From assembly GCA_973895155.1 (NCBI GenBank), contig OZ316891.1:27652001-27716000 (forward strand): a stretch of 64,000 nucleotides of DNA. Reading direction: 5' to 3'. How positions within the stretch are numbered: the stretch's first letter is position 1; each line of letters starts with the position of its first letter. A program made the translations under genes and the position numbers. The DNA is from Marsupella aquatica (Eukaryota; Marchantiophyta). The notes beneath the pieces were generated by a model. That model was not told the DNA's origin. It saw nothing but the letters and a program-made list of their open reading frames with translations, and searched no databases. Below, piece after piece: positions 47,040 through 62,040 of the stretch.

Positions 47040-47270
47040 TGAATGTACTGTTTATATTTTAATTAGAACATCTGTATATCATTATAAAACAAAAAATGAA
47101 GCATGTTCTAGGATGAGCATGCTATAATCTTCCAAGTTATGAAGCATGTTCTAAGATGAGCATGCTATAATCTTCCAAGTTAATGTCCTGTTTATATTTT
47201 AATTAGAACACCTGTATATCATTACAAAACAAAAAATGAAGCATGTTCTAGGATGAGCATGCTATAATCC
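47040..47270. repeat. 140-bp tandem duplication with an extra 42-bp unit
   Basis: TGTTTATATTTTAATTAGAAC occurs at 47049 and 47189. GAAGCATGTTCTARGATGAG followed by CATGCTATAATC occurs three times (about 47098, 47141 and 47239). No coding potential. Confidence 0.85.
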
Positions 47271-47279
47271 CAAACACAG

Positions 47280-47660
47280 ATACGTCTGTAGATGGACTCC
47301 AGAGTTTCTAACTCAAAATACTTCACCGTGCCCATTGTATCCCCTCATACAGATAGGTCACTAGCATGACCTTTATATGTTATGGACTCCAGAGTTTCTA
47401 ACTCAAAATACTTCACCGTGCCCATTGTATCCCCTCATACAGATAGGTCACTAGCATGACCTTTATATGTTCTAACAACCGAAATACTTTCACGTGACTA
47501 TCCTATCCCCACATACAGATAGGTCTCTAGTATGAACTCCATATTTTCTAACAATCAAAATACTTTACCGTGACTATCCTATCCCCAATTAGAGATGCGC
47601 CTCTTGCATGACCTCCATATTTTATAAAAAACAAAATCCTTAGTGACAATCCTATCCCCA
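47280..47660. repeat. Minisatellite block 4 (TACTTTACCGTG-CTATCCTATCCCC core)
   Basis: About five units of 75-90 bp: AGATAGGTCWCTAGCATGAC, CTCCATATTTTCTAACAAC, CAAAATACTTTACCGTGAC, TATCCTATCCCC. The first two units (from 47292 and 47382) are nearly identical at a 90-bp offset; later units are more diverged and shorter. Confidence 0.85.
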
Positions 47661-48718
47661 GATACAGATTTTGAACTCCCATTACTTCGTTCAGGCAACA
47701 ATCTACCCAAAGAGCATTCTTTAGCACAAAAAAATGGGGGCATTGTTCTTGGTAGAAGCGCATCGTAGGAGGCGTTTAATCCTGACGGATGTCCTCGTTG
47801 AGAGAATCCAGACTGCCAACCGGCCAAAGCTCTCTTTTCGAGACTGAAGAGTCTGCTAAATAGTAGGAGCATACATCAGTCCTTGGTAGAAAGGGGGGTA
47901 GATAGCAGAAGGTCCCCAAACCTTCTAAATTGGTAGTCCTTGAGAGCATCGTTTCGTGCTAATCGGCACTGCCAGAAGCCATTGGCCACACATCAAGATA
48001 CAAAACTTTATTGGGAACGAGCACAGAAAACAGATTCAGGGGGCTCGTCAAGGCGAATGTCAAGTAAGCTCCTGCAAACAAGAAGTGCTACCAGCTTATC
48101 AGACGGCATCCTGTATCCCAGGTGGTAAGATTGTGTAGAATGCCATCAATGTTCGACTTTGGTGAAGGCTGCCCTGAGAGGTGGGATTCAACATTATTGT
48201 GATGGTTCCCGTGCTCCAAGTAGATCATGAATTTTGAGTTTCATCATCAGTGCGATGCTGCTCCAATGTCATATCGTGGGCTAGAGTAGGCCATTCAAGG
48301 CTTTGGAGGCAGGTTACACCAAGTGAAACGAAAAACTCAAACAAACCAATATAAAAAAAACTCAGGGTGAAAGGTGCAAGATTCATTATATACAAATGAT
48401 TAGATGAAGCATTCTTATGCATCTATACACCAGCAAGCAAGCCAGCTAGCTAAGTTGTGCTCGAAAGAGCATGTGTAAATTAATCATTCCCCAACCCTTT
48501 CTCCTACTACTGACCGCAGCTACCCTGGACAACTCTTGAAACACCCCAGAAGTTCCCTGGGGTGTCAGATTTTTCGGTGACATGAGGGAGGGGAGGACAC
48601 CACAGGTGAATGACAGATTACTGCCGGCGCTGCTGATGTTGCAGGGAGTAAAAAGTGATCAGAAAACTAGACATGTGGTGATTGGTTTGCCCTCTGAATA
48701 ACTTACCTAGGAGTACTG
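47661..48718. other. Gene-free interval downstream of hexokinase
   Basis: On the minus strand 47579-47872 there is an open frame (KRALAGWQSGFSQRGHPSG) with no recognised family. The part next to 48718 is probably the hexokinase 3' untranslated region. Confidence 0.4.
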
Positions 48719-52906
<4,188 letters not shown>

Positions 52907-54840
52907 GTTTTTCCTGTCGTCGTGACCAATACATAACCCACCCGAGATCAAGTCAGTATCCTTCACAAAGAGCTACACAGAATGCGACTACCCACCATTC
53001 CTTCGAATCCAGCCTTGACAATTCGGACGATGAAAACAAACCCACCTATCTTAACTTTTCTGTCAAATTTCATTCAGTTCTTAGGTATACCATTCCTTTT
53101 CATGTACAATGGCATCTTTACGATATACATGCGGTTACTGTTAGAACCATTCCGTTACTCCGAATTGTTAGCATTTACAATGGCACATGACGGGTGGGTG
53201 GATGGATGCTTGTGAGATGATTTGACACTCACGGAAAGATACGGTCAACAACATCTTTTCCTGTGCCATGGGATTCATCGCCGCCACCAAGGTATAGTTT
53301 CATTGAGCTTAAAAGGTGACAAAGGCAGGTGTGATCACGAGATCTTCAATCACGATTACAACGGAGTCTGAGACATCACTGCAAATGCAAACAAACGGCA
53401 TTCAAAGCTATACAACTGGATTCACATCCTAACTTGTCACAGGCACAACCACAGCATGAAGATCCCCCACACCAATAACCCACGACGGGTCCCATCCCAT
53501 CCCATCCCATCCCATCTCAAGAAAATTCCATCTCCAGGGATTCATCCTGATGTGATCAGATTGTGATTGGAGAAATGCCATGGGTCATTGATCTGTGATT
53601 CGTGTGAGTGGTGCTGACCCGCATTGAGTGAGATCTATGCGAGAGATCCACTTTTGAGATTATTCAATTCCATGGTGCTTTGATTCTCTGGATGTAGATC
53701 GGGTGTAGCCTCCCAAAACCTTGTTTGGGGGCAAGCGCAGTTATCATCGAGAAAAATCCAGGAAATGGAATAACCTGAAGAACTTACGATGAGAATCTCG
53801 AGGGTTAGTCCTCAATCCTGTTGAGAACCAACCCACCGCGGGCGGGCGAGCCTCTCTACAATCTCTCCGTTGAAAATGTCGCCTTTGCTTCCACTGTTGT
53901 CGATGCTGCTGTTTCTGCGTTTGTGATTCCGAAAAACAACTCCACATTCCTCGCGAAGAACACCCCTCTAGTTCACTGTACTCCGCTTTGCTTCCTTATT
54001 TGCATCCTTCCTTCCTGCGTCACCACGCACCCAACCGCGTCCGGAACTTCCTCTCTTCTCCACAATCTCTTTTCTTGCATGAGCCTCGTCTAGGACCAAT
54101 TGCTGTATGGTCCACAGTGCCACGAGGCCATGACGTGACGCCCCCTGTCCAAAGCAAAGGGGAGAGCAGAGCAGATCAAAGGAAAGCCTCCACAGTATGA
54201 GCCCGACCCAAGTCCCGAGGCGAGATCTTCCGAAACCTGTGGAACGAAAGAACGCAGCGAGATGATGCAGAGAAAGTGAGATTCGGGTTCATACGTGATG
54301 GAGGACGACGACAGGGAACATTAGAACAGGCTACCATAGGCCAGACAAGGAAAGACAAGGCGAATGCGAGCAGGATGATTGGGACTGGAAGGCAGGAAAG
54401 AAATCAGAGAAGGAAAACGAGGAAGAGGAGCAGGGAAACAAATAGGCAGACGAGGGGAAAAACCAAGGAAGGGCACGCGAGACAGAGCCGGCCGAAACGT
54501 CAAGACAAGACAAGAAATGCGGTGAAGGGCGGGGCAATCAGGCTACAGACATATAAAGTATACAGTAACAGAAAATAACTATAAAGAAAGAGAACTCCGT
54601 GGGTGGGCAGGATTGAGATGGCGGGAGGCACAACACCAACAGTGCAATGCATTCAGCTGCTGGTCCACGACAATGAACGATTCAAGAAAACGTCGCAGAC
54701 GACTCTGAAATAGACATCCTGGTCTACCAATTCTCGAAGAAGAGAACGATGGAATGGAACACGGAAGGAGGATTGGTGGAAGCGTTGCAAAAGTTTAATG
54801 GTCCAGTATGGTGGAGAGAGAGTTGATACGAAATATGGAA
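52907..54840. other. Hexokinase upstream region and gene-free DNA
   Basis: It contains the hexokinase promoter, without a clear TATA box. A (CCCAT)5 run lies at 53491-53516. From 54330 to 54530 the DNA is purine-rich (AGGAAAGACAAGGCGAATGC style), which produces long but meaningless frames. No second gene was recognised. Confidence 0.45.
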
Positions 54841-55064
54841 TCTCTATTATCTCTCTTACCTCTCTTATCTTCTACAGTCAGTACCTATCTGTCTGTCCTT
54901 TCGGTATGGCGATTGAAATGAAAGTAGGAGAGACTGAAATCAGAAGCAAAGGATGAGGAGCACGAGACAGACCGAGTCACGCAAGAGCAGGTGCGGAATC
55001 CAACAAGTGGAAGCAACAATTTCTTCTTCTCTGCCTCCTTTACGTTTCAATGCTGACCTCTTTC

Positions 55065-55098
<34 letters not shown>

Positions 55099-56597
55099 AG
55101 CCAGCAATCACCGCGAAGCACAGCCAACCACAACAGCAGACCCCCACAAATCACTTCTTAATGGTTATTAACTACTAACTGCCCCCTGCTCCAGCCAAGC
55201 CAAGCTTGTATGGCATTAGTCTTATCTTCTTTTGGAGTCAATTAATCTTTAAATGCTCCATCATATCAGTCCGTCACTCTCACTTACGTCTCCATCTATC
55301 TATCAATCAACCTGATCTTACTTTAACTCTCTCCTCTCCTCTCCTCTCCTTTGAGTTACACTTGTCCATGGCCCCACCATGCAATGAACCCCTCAATGGC
55401 GTCCACCACTATCTATCTCGCTCTCTCGCTCTCTCGCTGCTCTTAGTCCTAATCACATCCCATCGAATGGGCCTCTCCTTACGGTAGTCGCCTTCGCTAC
55501 ATATCATTCCCCTGCTCTCTCCAGATCTTTGCTTGGCTTTTTGATGTCATTGCAATAGATTGGATTCCTTGCTAGTTTACTACAATAATAAATTGTTGCT
55601 CTGTGACTACAGTAGTTTGGGCAGCAGCAGGCAGAGGGTGCCCCTTAGAAATGGCCCAGCAGAGAAGCCGCATCACCATCCGTCAGCCGTTGAGGTTGCT
55701 TTGTGGGTTGCGTTGTGCGTGTATCATCATCGCCGATTCTCAGCATCATGACGAGGCCTGATCTCCTTCTATCAAAAACTGCGCTGGTCCTGTCATCGTT
55801 CATTCACATTAACCCCTTCCCTTTCTTGAGTGCCGTCTAGCCTCCTCATCTCTCCACCTGTCCACGCACAGACCCCACCGCCCATCAACTCCATGCCCTG
55901 GACAATTGGCACCCACCCTTTTAACAACAACTCCGACCAATCTGCTCCCTTTGGCAAAAGCCTACCCTAGCAGAGCAGAGCAGAGGTCAACAAATTGTCT
56001 CTCTCGTCGGTTCTGTGAAGAGATTCAAGAGAATGATCGTTCCACCAAAAGCTCCAAAACCGAAAACTGAGGAGCGACTGGATTTGACTCCTACGCATTG
56101 GTCACCGCACTTGTCGTCGTCGTTCCTTCGTTCATCTCGCCTGCAGCGTGCCCCACCACGATCCCCACCACGATCCCCAAATCCATCATTGTTTACTAGA
56201 GCGCACCTTTCTTCTTCATCGTCCTCGCTTCCTCCTCCTCCTTCTTCTCTCCTCTCGTCGCCATTAATTCCGTCCTCTAGATTTGCACCCGCCCCATCGC
56301 TCCGTCCGTCCGTCCGTCCGTCCGTCCATCCGTCCATCTATCCGTCCTGTCCGTCGGGCCTGCGTTTCGTACCGCCCTGCCCAGCCCTGCCCTGCCCGAG
56401 TGCCCGGCCCCACCATTCGTTTGTTTGTCTCTTTCTTTCTTTGTTTCTCTTGTTTCGAACCGAAATACTTTCCTCGCGTAAAGGAGAGTATAGTATTTGT
56501 TTTATTGAACGAAATGCTTAATTACGGGACATTAGTGTGCTTAATTATGGCACATTAGACTCGATTACCCGTTCTTTGAACTTAAATAATGAAAAAT
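54841..56597. other. CT-rich interval with several microsatellites, no convincing gene
   Basis: Microsatellites: (CT)n at 55061-55101, (CTCTC)n at 55327-55351, (CTCTCG)n at 55417-55438, and (GTCC)n at about 56299-56345 grading into a CCTGC-type run at 56380-56400. A plus-strand frame from 56015 (168 codons, starting MKRFKRMIVPPKAPKPKTEE) is Ser/Pro/Arg low-complexity after residue 40 and runs through the (GTCC)n tract. The first 40 residues might be a small exon, but I cannot support a gene. Confidence 0.45.
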
Positions 56598-57210
56598 ATA
56601 ATAAAAATGTCATCAAAATATATTATTTATTCATATGTTTTGAAAATTAATAAAATGATAAAAAAATTATCAACATATATTATCATTTTAATAATCATAT
56701 ATAATATATTATTATACCTTTTTATTATCCTGTCCCCCAAATTAGTCTAATTTCATAACCTGCCTCCCAAATAAATTAAATTGCTAAGTTGCCTCCCATT
56801 CCGTAGATTCATTTAGGCATACCCAGTACATGGTCCCTGGTGCCACATGGCAAGTCGCCACTGGTCCGGGCTAAGCCCTGCCCCTCTACCCCTTCCCCAT
56901 CGAGGCACTCCCATCGCCGGCCCGAACAGAGCCAGCCCGAAACAAAGCCCTCTTTTCTATGCACATCCCACTTTCAGTTTTTCTATCACACTTATGCACA
57001 TATAATATGGTGGGGTCGTAGAGATCAGTTTTTAGTATAAATAGAAATCATAACAACATGTAGTCATGATTATCATTGGACATGACATACATCATAGACA
57101 TCAATTTTCTCATGCACATGATGAGCTATGGAGTTACGGTCTAGAAGCTTCACTCTAGTAACCTAGACCCCAACTCTAGCTTGTAGTTGGAGATTTATAA
57201 GTAAGATGGG
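56598..57210. repeat. Second copy of the 30.7-kb host repeat, without the fold-back insertion
   Basis: The left end (56598-56720) and right end (56955-57210) match the outer parts of the 30722-34005 element in the same order and orientation. The 235 bp between them (CTGCCTCCCAAATAAATT and following) are not found in the first copy. The GGTCTAGAAGCTTCACTCTAG and CCAACTCTAGCTTGTAGTTGG blocks are the best preserved. Confidence 0.7.
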
Positions 57211-60200
57211 GAATCATGCCCGTGTTTTATTTTAAGAACCTAACCCCCCAATTGCTCATGATGCTTGACCTGCCCCTACACAGTTTTTATTTTCAACTTG
57301 ACCCTCATTTATGTCAAAATGCCAAAAGACAAAAGGCACCTAAGTGGGAAATATGATCACTCAGGCAAAAGACCCTATCCAAGGCCTAACAACCAAAAAA
57401 GCAAAAAGGACATGAGTAAAAGCCCAGTACAAGAACAAGAGACCCAAAAAACCTAAACTTTACCTATTGGCAAACTGAGGAGCTTGATATGGGAGCTATT
57501 AGCATATGGGTTTAGTTAAAAGTGTAGGCTCACCCAAGGTGGAGCATGATGGACCGTGGAGTCTGATTGGTGGCCCTTCACCTTGTCTCTGCATTCACTT
57601 CTTTTTGGAACAGGCCTTCACATCCATAAGAGATATATTTGATGGACCTCCAAAGTGAAAAGTATAGTTTGATGTATTTTATGAGTGATTCAAATCTTAA
57701 TAAACCTTAAATCAACATACCCAAACTTTCATGGGGTCTCATGTGATACATGAACATGGGGATCAACACTTTTCAATTTAATTGTTTGTCAAATATACCT
57801 CTTTACCAGCCCATTCTACCTCTCATTTCATCACTGACTCCATGGTGCACCATGGTACCCAGAATAGATGATTCCGGGATCCGACAACGAAATCGAAACT
57901 GAGCCGTCGATACGGTATCGTACGGTTATCGGGGCGTGCTCCCTGACTGTAGTGAGGGTTCGTACCGGGGTACGTGTAGTACGGTTAGTACTGACCGTAC
58001 TGACCGGAGTAACAGTGAGTTGAGGAAATCATTTTGTCAAAGAAAGGAAGGGAACCCACGGGTACGCACGCTTTCGCTGCCCCTGCCCGGGCCCGGGCCC
58101 GCAAACGGCCTTCGTTTCGTGAGGCGCGATGCCCGGGCTCGTGCCCTGGCCCTGACCGCGACGCCCTTCCTCGCCAGGCCCTGTATACCGAGAAATATAG
58201 TGTGGCCTGCATCCGGCTCGCCGTTCCCGGTACCGGTCGCCGGTACCGGCATCTGCGCCCGGTTTACGTGATCAGACGAATTCATGGGGAACTATGTCCA
58301 TTATTATTGTGAAGTGGTTGTTGCCCCTTTTTGGGAATGGGCGGAATTCATTTCATGGTGCTATTGGGGTCATTGTAGCCTGCAAGGAAAAAGTTAAAAA
58401 ATACTCTCACAAGTAAAAAATTTAGTCACATGACCCCTAATTTTTCTATATCCAATTTTCCAGCTAACAACAACCTGGTTGATAACTAATATTTTTTGGA
58501 CTCCTCTTTTTGCTAGCCAACTCGCTAGCCATCTGGAGTCATAAACAAACACAAAAAATATAAAAGGCAGCAAAAAGCAAAAAACACTAAAACCATTAGT
58601 GTCTCAATAACAACACTTTTCTCACTAACAAAGTTCCTGTTTGCTTGCATATACAATACCTGGCTTTGTTAAGCCCGTGGTTGTCTTTCCCACCTGTTGC
58701 CTCAAAACTTGCCGCTACCCAGAGCCAAGGTCTAGAGGTATCACTAACTTGGCACAAGTTGGAAGGATTTTGGCACAGCAGGAAGGAGAAGTTGTGGACC
58801 CTTAAGGTTGCTACAAAGTAGCCACCCGGTTTTCTGCAGCACTGTGGCTGTGGTGCTCCTACTAGGAAGTGGATGTGACCCAGTGGGGGACACACAAGGA
58901 TTGCAGGGAGGGCACTAACAAGTTCCTTCCAAAAGAGGGGACCTCATTAGGATTCTTTTTCCCTGGAGGGACCCATTTATTTGGCTTTGTTTTCAGTACT
59001 ATTGTGAATTTGGAATTGGATGGGTGTTGCAGTACTGTAGAGGGCATGCATGATGATCATGGCTAAATGACTTCACGTACTGTCCTTTAATTCTATTGAA
59101 TAATTACGCCCCACTGTCCTCCAACTTTTCTTCTTTGTTTTGAAGGATTAGTTTCAAGTAGAGCATATTGAAAAGGGGTCTGAAGACGTGGACAACAGCT
59201 TTTCCTATGTTTTTGCAACGAGAGAAGGAAAACGTGGACACTTTGTTGGGTACCTATATCAACTTACCTTTTCCTGTAGAGTGATCTCCATATAACATTA
59301 CAAGTGGACCAAGACTAGGTGTCTAGTCAGATCCCTCTTAGTGACCCTCCTGTGCAATTTACTCTGGAGGGCTTTAGTTTGTTTGTCGTTAGGACTCTCC
59401 GGCCCTCTCCGGCTCTTAGGCTCGTTGGTCTCCCAAGATTTTCCTTTGCTTTCCCCTTTTATTGAGTTTCTTGCCTTCAGGGTCCTGTCTCTTGCTATGG
59501 CAGTGTTTGCTCTTGGGCAGTGTTTTATATAGATTTGGTTTCAAGTACATGAGCTATAGCTGTACCATAGTGTTTTATATTCCTCAGAACGATGTCCTTT
59601 GGAGCGTCCTTTCCCATTCATCCCATGTGGAGAAATTAGCTCCATGGGGCACCCTACAAGAAACCAGCTTAGTGAGGTCCACTTATTTGCTACTTTTTCA
59701 TGGGTCTTAAGATTCGTGTGTGGTGCAGACAGTGCTTATAACCAGCACTCAATGTGTCCTAGAAGAAGGAGAAGTCAGAACTTGTGCTGAGCTCTCTCCT
59801 GTCCCTCCCCCTCTCCCCCCCAAAAAAAGCAAAACAAACAAAACAAACTGAAGCCTGCCCAAAATCCCAATGCCTCTACCTCTCAACATTTCGCAGCAGA
59901 GGTTAGGGAGAGTATGTTTACCACCCTGCACCCTACAAGAACCTTGCCATCCACCAAAGAAGTATTGCAAAATTTTGTTTAGCCAAGCTAGTGTATATCA
60001 TGATTCTCTCTCAATTTCAAGAACGATTACATTTCTTGGCACGTGGTTTTTTATTAATGCCACTGGAAAAGTTGGGAAGACTTCATACTTCATTCATATG
60101 TCTTGTCCTTTTGGAATCAACCCAAAATAGTGTCATGTCCCCAAAATAGTGTCATGTCCTTGCGGAATCAACCTTTTTCCCAGGACATGACACTATTTTT

Positions 60201-61080
60201 ATACCTTAATCTACTATTTGGGTTCATTTAAAACTTCTTCCAGGAGAATGCCATCTGAGTTTAAACAATATTCCAAAACGGTAGGTGCCAGTTTGGACGG
60301 TCTATCCAAGGACCATGACAAACGTTAGGGTCGATGGCACACTCGGTTTCAATATATAATAAAGACTCCGTACCAAAAACAGAACTGACAAAAAAGGGGA
60401 ACAAAAATTGTAGAATAACGAAATTACAGTATGTGATATAAATATAAATAATTAATAGAAAGCCCCAATAAAACGATCAGCATGACGCAAACTGGAATTT
60501 CCTTGCTAGCTCTTGCCCGCGGGCAGCACCCAAACTGGAAACTGGAGCCCGAATGATTGAACCTAGTTCCGTACAGTGACACGTGTATGTAGGGTTAACA
60601 ATGCAATAAAATAATGCCACGCACCAGAGTGGGGATCATTGTGTCAGAGAACGAGAGGGCCCACAGAATGATGAGTTTTGTATTTTGTTCTATTATATTA
60701 TTGTTTGTTACTATAAAATGTGTTTTCGTGAGCGTCTCAAAATTCATAGCGATTAACGTGTAAGTTATGGGTTCATAACAAAAACGCTGTGTATTTGGAA
60801 TCAGTGGTTATCAGAAACAATTTGTTTTATTGAGGGATTGAGATACCCTATTAGCCCAATGCCCATCCAATGCCCCAAGTGGTTAAGAGGAATTGTTATT
60901 CAGAGAAAATAATGTCAAAGGGAAATTGTTGTGGTTGCCAGAAAATTGTGCTTACTACTTGAACAGCATTGTCAAGCACAAACTTTGTTGAGTGGAAACC
61001 TTTGTGTGGCAGAAGTGACGTTGCTCTTGCTGTTATGAAATTTTTGTTGTGATTCAAGTTTTTCCTTTGCGGCTATGTTG
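57211..61080. other. Gene-free, repeat-bearing interval
   Basis: No gene was recognised. 57640-57745 (TTGATGGACCTCC, then TTTCATGGGGTCTCATGTGA) resembles 63880-64000. 57900-58260 is GC-rich with many GTACGG and CGGTACCGG motifs, related in style to 2990-3110. 59330-59560 resembles a LINE 3' untranslated region in composition. A hairpin at 60.1 kb is listed separately. Confidence 0.4.
60123..60199. repeat. Hairpin of duplicated AAAATAGTGTCATGTCC arms
   Basis: AAAATAGTGTCATGTCC occurs twice in direct orientation (from 60124 and 60143) and once as its exact reverse complement at 60183-60199. The second and third copies form a 17-bp perfect stem with a 23-nt loop. It may be a MITE remnant; no gene is adjacent. 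Confidence 0.85.
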
Positions 61081-61920
61081 TCAATGCAGATGACAGAAAA
61101 AACAAAACAGGCCCTCCACCATCAGGAGTAACAGACGCCTAGACCACTGAGTCCAAGCCACCCTCATGTTCAATCTGAGTTCCCTCCAGATTTTAATCTG
61201 GATTCCTACTTCTGTAATCCTAACCTTTTCCTTCTCCAGAGAGCATCGAGCCTTCCACAGATGCCAATTCATAATCCCCCTGATTATCTGCCACAGTTTA
61301 AGTGGAGTTCTCGAAGTGGTTCTGGATAGCGGTGCCCCAATGATCGCCTGAGCAGCATTCACAGAGAATCCCGAGTTTCCCATCACCCTCTGTACCAACT
61401 TCGTCAGCCAGTTCCAGATCCTCTTAGATTCCCCACAACTCCATTGACAGTGAAGGGAGTCTTCATGCAGATTTCTTTCACATCGACCACACCACCATTC
61501 TGCATCATTTCGAGAAAAAGGAATAATTGCCCCATGCTAGTTCTTTCGAGTAGAACGCCTACCAATGAAGTGCTTAGTGGCGAAAATCCGATGAGCAATC
61601 TGCCACAGGAAAAAATTCAGCTTCATCTCCCGATAAGGTTTCCAAACGTTTCTCCAAATAACCGAATCAGAAGGCACCATACTCATTTCATTCCGCCACT
61701 TGTGCAACCCAATCACATCCGATGTCTCCCGATCCTGAAATAATTTTCTGATACTAGCAGTTGAGGCATGAAAGAACTCTCTTCCATCCATCCACACAAA
61801 TTGGTTAGTGACACCCACAATTTCATCCTGACTGCCTTTTAGTCCGATCACCAATGCCGTAGTTTCTCTTGTGGTTAAAATGCCACTGGCCAATTTTATT
61901 GAGTGTGAAAGGCCATACAT
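61081..61920 (-). pseudogene. LINE ORF2 C-terminal fragment, same family as the 3.4-7.8-kb LINE
   Basis: It is colinear with the end of the larger LINE: GLKGSQDEIVGVTNQFVWMD, VIWRNVWKPYREMKLNFFLW, KHFIGRRSTRKN, then the zinc-binding cysteines (WWCGRCERN, HCQWSC) and LKLWQIIRGIMNWHLWKARC. A single in-frame TAG at 61537-61539 breaks it; otherwise the frame stays open to 61081. The protein is clearly diverged from the other copy, so they are separate insertions. Both ends are truncated: no T run at the 3' side, and a MITE-like element starts 20 bp past the 5' end. Confidence 0.87.
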
Positions 61921-61939
61921 ATGCCCTATTGATAATCAC

Positions 61940-62040
61940 ACATCAAAATATGATAATATAACACTCTGAATTAAATAAAATAACTACATTTGTCATGGTA
62001 CGAAGAGATGTCATGCACAATATATATCATATTTTGATGT
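61940..62040. mobile_element. 101-bp MITE-like element with 16-bp perfect terminal inverted repeats
   Basis: ACATCAAAATATGATA (61940-61955) is the exact reverse complement of TATCATATTTTGATGT (62025-62040). The interior is AT-rich and non-coding. The target-site duplication is unclear. Its placement at the truncated end of the LINE fragment suggests that it, or its arrival, marks that breakpoint. Confidence 0.6.

Noticed and set aside
54276-54578. 100-codon Arg/Lys/Gln-rich frame
   Set aside because: It reads purine-rich low-complexity DNA; no motif, and an equally open frame exists on the other strand.
56015-56521. 168-codon plus-strand frame and overlapping minus-strand 116-codon frame
   Set aside because: Both pass through (GTCC)n and other simple repeats; composition is Ser/Pro/Arg or Asp/Gly/Arg low complexity without family motifs.
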